From assembly GCA_030641085.1 (NCBI GenBank), contig DAOWIC010000164.1, positions 1-5,587 on the forward strand: a stretch of DNA of 5,587 nucleotides, in the 5' to 3' direction. The DNA is from Calditrichota bacterium. Its GTDB lineage: Bacteria; Zixibacteria; MSB-5A5; GN15; FEB-12. The notes beneath the pieces were generated by a model. That model was given only the letters and a program-made list of their open reading frames with translations, was not told where the DNA came from and searched no databases. The position numbers and the translations under genes are program-made. Shown one piece after another: positions 1 through 4,773 of this stretch (the stretch's first letter is position 1; the number at the start of each line of letters is the position of its first letter).

Positions 1-88
1 CGATCGCAGTATAGACGGCCTTATCAGCTTTGTCAAACGGGTTTTGGATGACACCCGCGCCGACTCGATTCTGTGGACTTGCTCTTGA
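1..88 (+). CDS. 3' end of an unrecognised protein (partial)
   Basis: Reading from base 2, 28 sense codons run to a TGA at 86-88; the start lies before the window. The visible C-terminus (DRSIDGLISF... ending ILWTCS) is amphipathic and looks like ordinary protein. The other two plus-strand frames stop early, at TAG 12-14 and TGA 49-51. The fragment is too short to assign a family. It lies 79 bases upstream of the lipoprotein gene on the same strand, so the two could be co-transcribed, although an inverted repeat lies between them. The alternative is non-coding sequence that happens to be open for 28 codons. Confidence 0.5.
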   Translation, partial: DRSIDGLISFVKRVLDDTRADSILWTCS

Positions 89-111
89 ATGGATAATTGC
101 TTACTATTGGC

Positions 112-143
112 CCGGGTGACCGCATGATGCGGTCGGTAACCGG
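112..143 (+). repeat. Inverted repeat / hairpin before the lipoprotein gene
   Basis: The core is GACCGCA (118-124), loop TGA, TGCGGTC (128-134), a perfect 7-bp stem; as DNA it is a 17-base palindrome centred on base 126. Flanking bases can extend it: CCGGGT at 112-117 can pair with ACCGG at 139-143, allowing a bulged G and a four-base internal bulge. No T tract follows, so it is not a classical intrinsic terminator. It could be an operator, a structured 5' leader for the lipoprotein mRNA, or a 3' stabilising hairpin for the upstream gene. The function is not determined by the sequence. Confidence 0.5.
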
Positions 144-167
144 CATTTCTGACAGAAAGGCATCAAA

Positions 168-869
168 ATGAAACTGATAACCTGTATCCTTATCCTGACC
201 ATGTCCCTGCTGAGCCTTGGTTGCTCCTCGGAAGAGCAGGCCGAAAAACCGGCCGATCAAGCTACCGAAATCCAACACGACAAAAACGACGGTGTAGTAA
301 CGATCGATCTATCCAAGGGTATGACTGATGATAGCGTCAAGATCGATTACAAGATGTCGAATATTCCCTTCAGTCTGACCGGCGAGCCGGTCTCTATCGC
401 CGGCGTTACCTTTACCCCGGCCATTGAATGGACCGTACTGGCGCCGGAGGGGATGAAGAAGGCCAGTTTTATCTACGGACCGCTTGCCGATGAAACCGAT
501 TCGGCCTCGCTAAACGTCTTCTACTTCGGCAAAAACAGCGGCGGCAGTGTCGAGGACAATATCGAGCGCTGGATCAACCAGATTTCGCTCGACAGCGGCC
601 AGGATCCACACACGGCGGCAATTCAGTATGAAATGGATGTGGACGGAATGAAGACGCACGTGTTGTCACTGGCCGGCGTCTACCACGCCCCGATCGGCGG
701 GCCGATGTCTCGGGTCAAGCTCGAAAAAGAGGACTATCGCCTGATCGGTATTGTGGTCGAGGCGCACGAGGGTAACATCTTTTTCAAACTGACCGGTCCT
801 GAATACACCTCGCGGATTATGACCGAAGCCTTCTTTACGATGATTAAGACGAAACTGAAGAAGAATTAG
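168..869 (+). CDS. Putative lipoprotein of unknown function (GGSVE-N-ERW type)
   Basis: The product is 233 aa. The ATG is preceded by AGAAAGG (154-160) at a 7-base spacing. Residues 1-19 form a lipoprotein signal: Lys at position 2, a hydrophobic stretch, then LLSLGC with Cys19 as the likely lipidated residue. The lipobox has Ser at -3, which is not the classic Leu. A polar, Glu/Lys/Asp-rich linker (20-60) follows, then one globular domain (about 65-232). Visible landmarks are EWTVLAPEGMKKASF (87-101), FYFGKNSGGSVEDNIERW (118-135) and a C-terminal FFKLTGPEYT segment (205-214). This W-P-G / MxxA / GGSVExNIERW / KLTGP pattern is, from memory, shared by uncharacterised bacterial envelope proteins, including planctomycete ones; I know of no assigned role. 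It probably sits on the periplasmic face of a membrane. The gene converges on the methyltransferase with a 26-base gap. The lipoprotein call is fairly firm; the function is unknown. Confidence 0.85.
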   Translation: MKLITCILILTMSLLSLGCSSEEQAEKPADQATEIQHDKNDGVVTIDLSKGMTDDSVKIDYKMSNIPFSLTGEPVSIAGVTFTPAIEWTVLAPEGMKKASFIYGPLADETDSASLNVFYFGKNSGGSVEDNIERWINQISLDSGQDPHTAAIQYEMDVDGMKTHVLSLAGVYHAPIGGPMSRVKLEKEDYRLIGIVVEAHEGNIFFKLTGPEYTSRIMTEAFFTMIKTKLKKN

Positions 870-895
870 AGACGGACGTAAGTAGTCAACCGGGG

Positions 896-1672
896 CTATC
901 CGGCAACTCTGCGCAGCAGCACCACCGGGCGAGTAACATTGGTGAAATCGTCGATCGGCAGGTTCAGGTTCCAGTTTTTCCACCATCCGACAAATTCAAA
1001 ATCGGATCGCCGGTTCAAAAACTCAACAAACTCCGGGGGAAAAATCGCTTTGTTGCGTTCCACCATCTCGAACCGACGGTGGCGGCTGTGGTCGTTGACG
1101 TTGACCGTCCAGATCTCTTCATACATCTGGCGATCCTGATCAACCAACCGGATATCGAATTTTGAATCAACCGCGATTCCGTCCCTTTCCACGGTAAACG
1201 AGTCACTGCCTTCGTACTTCAGCGGATCGGAGAACTGTATGCACCAATCCAGGAAATAGAGTCCGCCCTCGTTGAGGATACCCGCCATCGTGTCGAAATG
1301 TCGGTTCATTTCGTCCGGGTTGTTCAGGTACAGGGAACCGAGCATGACATAGGCGAAGTCCACTGTCATGGCATGCTCGAAACTGATCATGTCGCCTTCG
1401 ATCAGCTCCGGGCGGGGCGACAGATGACGCCACTTGTACTGGGCGTGATCAAGCATGTTGCGATTGATATCCAGACCGGTGTAGGCGTAGCCGCGACGGG
1501 TCAACTCCTCGGCGTGGGGTGCCGGTCCGCAGGCCACCTCAAAGATCCTCCGCACAGGTATGGTGGAGAATTGCTTGATGCAGCTTTGCAGAAAGTCCGC
1601 CTCCCGCGCGAAATCGCGAAACGAAAAGGCTACCTCGTAATATTCCGGATAGTCGTATAGCACCCTGTTCAC
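896..1672 (-). CDS. Class I SAM-dependent methyltransferase
   Basis: The product is 258 aa, of Rossmann-fold Methyltransf_25/11 type. Motif I, the SAM-binding glycine-rich loop, is FEVACGPAPHA (44-54). The acidic residue for the SAM ribose is Asp68 in YTGLDIN, and the post-II motif is IEGDM (91-95). Motif IV is VDFAYVMLGSLYL (104-116), followed by LNEGGLYFLDW (133-143). A C-terminal beta-rich part (about 150-258), with FPPEFVEFLNRR and VVLLRR, probably contributes to the substrate pocket. The substrate cannot be inferred. No signal peptide is seen, so it should be cytosolic. The start is GTG at 1672-1670. A second GTG at 1663-1661 (residue 4) is an attractive alternative, because the strong AAGGAAGGTGA sequence sits 5 bases ahead of it, and LYDYPEYYE at the N-terminus suits this kind of protein. 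The gene is divergent from the sigma-factor operon and convergent with the lipoprotein, so it is probably monocistronic. Confidence 0.9.
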   Translation of the reverse strand: MNRVLYDYPEYYEVAFSFRDFAREADFLQSCIKQFSTIPVRRIFEVACGPAPHAEELTRRGYAYTGLDINRNMLDHAQYKWRHLSPRPELIEGDMISFEHAMTVDFAYVMLGSLYLNNPDEMNRHFDTMAGILNEGGLYFLDWCIQFSDPLKYEGSDSFTVERDGIAVDSKFDIRLVDQDRQMYEEIWTVNVNDHSRHRRFEMVERNKAIFPPEFVEFLNRRSDFEFVGWWKNWNLNLPIDDFTNVTRPVVLLRRVAG

Positions 1673-1697
1673 CTTCCTTCTCCCCTAAGCTCTTTAA

Positions 1698-1709
1698 CGA
1701 CAGATGTCG
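1698..1709. promoter_or_regulatory. Short palindrome upstream of the methyltransferase
   Basis: CGACA-GA-TGTCG is a perfect 5+5 inverted repeat with a 2-base centre, about 26 bases upstream of the methyltransferase GTG. It could be an operator half-site pair. The string ATGTCGG recurs at 1891-1897, next to the sigma-operon -10 box, which would fit a shared regulator across the divergent spacer. Both sites are short enough to arise by chance. Confidence 0.25.
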
Positions 1710-1826
1710 GATGAATTCTCAGCAATGGGCAGATATTCGAAAAGCCAGAAGGCAAAGTTGTATATTTTTCTTACATCCGCTCAGGAGGGCGATTGAGGAC
1801 CAAAATTCCTGTCACCTTAGTCCGGC

Positions 1827-1858
1827 CCGCCGTGGATGATAATCCGCGGGGGACTTTT
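1827..1858 (+). terminator. Intrinsic-terminator-like hairpin with T tract
   Basis: CCGTGGAT (1830-1837), loop GATA (1838-1841) and ATCCGCGG (1842-1849) form an 8-bp stem with one T-G wobble. CC (1827-1828) pairs with GG (1851-1852) beyond one mismatch. The sequence ACTTTT follows, giving four Ts at 1855-1858, as expected of a factor-independent terminator reading on the plus strand. No plus-strand coding gene ends just upstream; the nearest stops at 869. It either blocks readthrough into the sigma operon or ends an unannotated short transcript from the spacer. Confidence 0.5.
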
Positions 1859-1919
1859 AGCTTGTGGCGGCACAGCAGGTTGCTTATTATATGTCGGCTA
1901 AGTGAAACCGCCTGAAGCT
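1859..1919. repeat. Imperfect inverted repeat bracketing the operon promoter
   Basis: The left arm AGCTTGTGGCGG (1859-1870) and right arm CCGCCTGAAGCT (1908-1919) pair at 10 of 12 positions, as two 5-bp blocks around a central 2-base mismatch, with a 37-base spacer. The left arm contains the -35 box and the right arm lies just past the predicted start of transcription. The arms would therefore not both be in the mRNA, and a protein-binding or DNA-looping role is more natural than an RNA hairpin. Confidence 0.35.
1862..1890 (+). promoter_or_regulatory. Sigma70-type promoter for the sigma-factor operon
   Basis: The -35 candidate is TTGTGG (1862-1867) and the -10 candidate is TATTAT (1885-1890), separated by 17 bases. 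The -10 matches the consensus at 5 of 6 positions; the -35 matches only the TTG. Transcription would begin near 1897, leaving a leader of about 50 bases before the TTG start at 1949. No GGAAC-like ECF -35 element was seen in the spacer, so direct autoregulation by this sigma factor is not evident. Confidence 0.5.
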
Positions 1920-1948
1920 GATAACGTATCTGAAAGAGAAAGTAGCAG

Positions 1949-2515
1949 TTGCACGAGAGCGAAGCGACATTGATTGAGGCAGCGCTGAACGGCAGCCAGA
2001 AAGCATACGCTGATTTGACTACCCGCCACCGTCAGGCTGTTTTTCACATTATTTACAAGATCGTTCGCGACAATGAGACTGCGCATGACCTTGCTCAGGA
2101 GACGTTTATGAAGGCGTTCAGTTCACTGGCCAGCTATCGTTCGGAATTTCGTTTTTCCACCTGGCTGTATAAAATCGCCGCCAACTGCTCCATCGATTTT
2201 CTGCGCAAAAGGCGCATCAACGCCCTTTCTCTGGATCAGGAGATTCAGACCAAAGATGGTACGGTCGGGATCGAAGTGCCCGACTACTCCTATCATCCGG
2301 GACGTGACCTCGAGCGCAAGGAGCAACGGTTTAGTATTGAAACAGCCATCGAATCGCTCCCCGAAAAATACCGTGAGGTAATCGTTTATCGCCATAAAGA
2401 CGATAAATCATATGAGGAAATAGCCGATTTATTGGATATACCTCTGGGTACCGTGAAGGCAAGAATTTTTCGAGCCAGAGAGCTTTTAAAGAAAAAGCTC
2501 AAATCGCTCGTTTGA
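1949..2515 (+). CDS. ECF-type RNA polymerase sigma factor (sigma-70 family)
   Basis: The product is 188 aa, normal for an ECF factor, with only regions 2 and 4. It should direct RNA polymerase to a specific promoter set in the cytosol. Region 2 spans about 18-90, with the core-binding segment DLAQETFMKAF (47-57) and the -10 recognition/melting segment FSTWLYKIAANCSIDFLRKR (69-88). A linker (91-130) leads to region 4 (about 131-185): ESLPEKYREVIVYRHKD, then the helix-turn-helix SYEEIADLLDIPLGTVKARIFRARELL for -35 recognition. The start is TTG at 1949; an in-frame TAG at 1943-1945 rules out anything further upstream. The purine-rich GAAAGAGAAAG lies before it. This start gives the usual ECF N-terminus (LIEAALNGSQKAYADL). 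The overall pattern is RpoE/SigW-like. No anti-sigma gene follows; the next gene encodes a secreted DUF4097-type protein. It is the first gene of a probable four-gene operon. Confidence 0.95.
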   Translation: MHESEATLIEAALNGSQKAYADLTTRHRQAVFHIIYKIVRDNETAHDLAQETFMKAFSSLASYRSEFRFSTWLYKIAANCSIDFLRKRRINALSLDQEIQTKDGTVGIEVPDYSYHPGRDLERKEQRFSIETAIESLPEKYREVIVYRHKDDKSYEEIADLLDIPLGTVKARIFRARELLKKKLKSLV

Positions 2516-2538
2516 CCGGTATAGAACAGGTGTTTTCG

Positions 2539-3453
2539 ATGCGGCGATATTTTTACAGACTGCCTCTTTTGGCGGTGTTGCTTTTGTTGGCCACCGGCGC
2601 CGCCCACGGCGGCGAATACGGCTTTGAGTATCAGAAGATTGTCAAAGTCGGCGAACCGGTTCAGCTTGAGTTGCGCTTGGAAAAAGGCAGCGTGACAGTG
2701 GTAGGAAGCGAAGATGACCGGATTATAATCGAGGCGGTCAAGACTGTTCGGGCCTCCAATCAGGAAGAGGCGGAAGAGGTCGCCGATCATATCGAGATCA
2801 AAGTAAAATCAGGCGACCACAAGGTAGAAATCGAGACGAATTTTCTGAGGATGATTAGCCGAAATCGCTCCTTCTGGAGCAAGTTTCTCGGCACCGGCGA
2901 TTCCGAATCGTACGGCTCGGTGAATTACCGGATCTCGGTGCCGACCCAGACCTCGGTGTCGATTGTCAGCCTCGACGCCCATATCGACCTTTCAAGTATC
3001 GAGGGTGATGTCCGCATCGAGAATACATCCGGTTCGACCCGCGCGGAATACCTGTTCGGTTCGATCGATCTCAGGCAATCGGTAGGCGATATTGAACTGC
3101 TATGGATCGAGGGTGATATTCGGGTGAAATCGAAATCGAGCAAGATTATGGTACGGCAGGTACGTGGCGCAATGGATCTGTCCACGTTTGCCGGATCGGT
3201 AAATATTCAGACTGAACTGGAAAGCCCCAAGGATTTCTTTGTGGAAACCACCAGCGGCTCCATCACTTTTTCGATCCCCAGTTACGCCTCGGGCGAACTG
3301 AACATCGAGACCGACACAGGTGAGATCAAAACCGAAATACCGGTTGCGATAAAATCGTTGTCACGCCGGCGTCTGGTGGGTGAAATCGGACAGGGCGGCC
3401 CCAGGGTTACGCTCTCATCGACCACCGGTGATGTGGACGTGAACCAGTTCTAG
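2539..3453 (+). CDS. Secreted DUF4097-type beta-strand repeat protein
   Basis: The product is 304 aa from the ATG at 2539. Residues 1-24 look like a signal peptide: MRRYFYR, then a hydrophobic LPLLAVLLLLATG core and cleavage near AHG. The frame is open back to a TTG at 2512 that overlaps the sigma stop (TTGA), but that start would add nine mostly polar residues before the signal. The ATG also has ACAGG 8 bases ahead. The mature part is a ladder of short beta strands. It opens with KGSVTVVGSEDDRIIIEA (49-66); an SVPTQTSVSI segment (133-142) follows, then repeated units such as IEGDVRIENTSGS (154-166), GSIDLRQSVGDIEL (174-187), IEGDIRVKSKSSK (190-202), GSVNIQ (219-224) and TTSGSITFSIP (237-247). 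The closing GEIGQGGPRVTLSSTTGDVDV (281-301) is characteristic of DUF4097. Such proteins are thought to form right-handed beta solenoids; no enzymatic role is known to me. No anchor follows the signal, so it is periplasmic or exported. Co-transcription with the sigma factor suggests a link to envelope state. Confidence 0.85.
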   Translation: MRRYFYRLPLLAVLLLLATGAAHGGEYGFEYQKIVKVGEPVQLELRLEKGSVTVVGSEDDRIIIEAVKTVRASNQEEAEEVADHIEIKVKSGDHKVEIETNFLRMISRNRSFWSKFLGTGDSESYGSVNYRISVPTQTSVSIVSLDAHIDLSSIEGDVRIENTSGSTRAEYLFGSIDLRQSVGDIELLWIEGDIRVKSKSSKIMVRQVRGAMDLSTFAGSVNIQTELESPKDFFVETTSGSITFSIPSYASGELNIETDTGEIKTEIPVAIKSLSRRRLVGEIGQGGPRVTLSSTTGDVDVNQF

Positions 3454-3479
3454 ACTGCAGTAACTACATAGGATGTAAG

Positions 3480-4733
3480 ATGAGGAAGACCTCATTTCTC
3501 ATACCGGCGCTGATAGCGCTGATCGGTTTGCTGTCCCTTCTGCCCTGCCCGGTTGCGGCGCAGGCCGAAGACGAAGAACCGATCGCTCCCTCCGACACCA
3601 CCTTTAACCGTATATGGCTGAGCGACGAAGGCGTGACTGCCGTCGATGTCGAAGGATACGACTGGTATTACGATTTCGAACTCGGCACTTTTGTAATCGG
3701 TGTCCCCGAGCTCGACCCCGCGGCGGCCGAATTCGACGAACTGGATGCCCTTTCCACCGATGACCTCCCGGTCGAAGAACGATGCACCGAGGAACGCACT
3801 ATCAAGCCATCGATGCGCTCGCTTCTGATCGGCTATGATGAATACGTCGACGGCAATATCGTGGCTTACGGGCGAGTTACGGTCAAGGGTTGGGTCAGGG
3901 GTGATGTTCGATCAATGAACCAGCGGGTACTTGTGACCAGCTCGGGGCAGGTCGACGGCGATATCGAGGCACCCGAGATAATTGTCAAGAGAGGCGGCGT
4001 TGTTCTGGGTGACCAGATTGAGGCCGATGCCCCACTGGAATTCACCAAGATCAAGGAAACCTTTTCCGTCGACGGCATTATTATCGTCATTGTCTTCACG
4101 GTCTTTTTCCTCTTCTCCGGCTTTATCATTGTCACCCTCATGCCGAACAAGCTGTCCAACTTCGAGCACTGCTTCAGTCATTACCGGACCAAAACGTGGG
4201 TGACCGGCTTTCTGATGCTACTGCTGATGCCGGTCCTGGTCACGGTTGTGACCATCACGATTGTCGGCATCGTAGTCGTGCCGATGATCCCGATGGCCTA
4301 CATAGCCGCAATTGTCATGGGCGTTACGGCCTTCGGCGCCACGATCGGGCGGGTGATATCAAAACGGTATCTCAATGGCGAGAAGAGTTCGGTTATTCGG
4401 TTTTTCATTGGCCTGGTGGCCGTTATGGCAATATGGTTTTTCGATGCCCTGCTTCTTGGCTCGACCAGTGACGTCGCTGGTGGTTTGGGAATCGCGCTGC
4501 TGGTCGTCGCGATCATTATCAGTACCTATCCGATTTGCTCAGGAATCGGCGCCGCCCTTCTAACCCGGTTCGGTTTCAGGAGATACATCAGTTGGAGAGA
4601 GCAACACCCTGCTGAAGGCGGTGCGCCCGCTCCCGCACCTCCGCCGATACCGACCGCTCCGCCAATATCGCCGAACGTCGATCATGGTCCCGCTCCGGAT
4701 GAAACTTCACCGGAGCCGCCTCGTAGTTCATAG
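3480..4733 (+). CDS. Exported bactofilin-like (polymer-forming) domain protein with five membrane segments
   Basis: The product is 417 aa. The ATG has AGGA at 3470-3473 ahead of it. Residues 1-28 form a signal peptide ending in VAAQA. An acidic N-domain (29-108) includes IWLSDEGVTAVDVEGYDWYY. Bactofilin-like beta-helix repeats follow (about 110-185), with the rungs YVDGNIVAYGRVTVKGWVRGDV, RVLVTSSGQVDGDI and IIVKRGGVVLGDQ. Hydrophobic segments are at about 198-221, 241-261, 262-289, 304-325 and 332-361. Basic residues lie in loops 222-239 and 290-303 and after 361, which puts those parts in the cytoplasm and the repeat domain outside. The tail (377-417) is rich in proline and alanine and ends in tandem TAG stops. 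Canonical bactofilins are small cytosolic filament proteins, so this is a membrane-anchored, outward-facing relative of the 'polymer-forming cytoskeletal' type. It lies 26 bases after the DUF4097 gene. The role is unknown; an envelope scaffold or sensor is a guess. Confidence 0.8.
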   Translation: MRKTSFLIPALIALIGLLSLLPCPVAAQAEDEEPIAPSDTTFNRIWLSDEGVTAVDVEGYDWYYDFELGTFVIGVPELDPAAAEFDELDALSTDDLPVEERCTEERTIKPSMRSLLIGYDEYVDGNIVAYGRVTVKGWVRGDVRSMNQRVLVTSSGQVDGDIEAPEIIVKRGGVVLGDQIEADAPLEFTKIKETFSVDGIIIVIVFTVFFLFSGFIIVTLMPNKLSNFEHCFSHYRTKTWVTGFLMLLLMPVLVTVVTITIVGIVVVPMIPMAYIAAIVMGVTAFGATIGRVISKRYLNGEKSSVIRFFIGLVAVMAIWFFDALLLGSTSDVAGGLGIALLVVAIIISTYPICSGIGAALLTRFGFRRYISWREQHPAEGGAPAPAPPPIPTAPPISPNVDHGPAPDETSPEPPRSS

Positions 4734-4773
4734 TAGATACCGGAATGAACCGGCGTTGAAAGGAAGCTGCATC

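Noticed and set aside
92..97. GATAAT, a -10-like box upstream of the lipoprotein
   Set aside because: It matches the -10 consensus well, but no -35 element is found at 16-18 bases, so I do not call a promoter.
33..278. 81-codon minus-strand open frame over the intergenic gap and the lipoprotein start
   Set aside because: It overlaps the lipoprotein signal peptide region and the upstream gene end, shows no family resemblance, and the plus-strand genes explain the sequence.
870..895. Search for a bidirectional terminator between the convergent lipoprotein and methyltransferase genes
   Set aside because: Only a 4-bp CCGG pairing (891-892 region into the methyltransferase end) is present, with no T or A tract; no terminator can be supported.
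1298..1660. 120-codon plus-strand open frame
   Set aside because: It lies entirely antisense to the methyltransferase, whose SAM motifs are clear; the product has no recognisable domain.
2386..2790. 134-codon minus-strand open frame across the sigma/DUF4097 junction
   Set aside because: It is antisense to two well-supported genes, including sigma region 4, and is a by-product of their codon composition. I considered it as a hidden anti-sigma gene, but it has no zinc-finger or membrane-segment pattern.
3473..3478. ATG-TAA start-stop pair just upstream of the bactofilin-like gene
   Set aside because: It overlaps the Shine-Dalgarno region and could in principle act as a minimal upstream ORF, but six bases are easily explained by chance.
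4739..4753. Repeated ACCGG in the gap before the last gene
   Set aside because: Two 5-base copies and a 4-bp potential stem are too short to support a terminator or operator.
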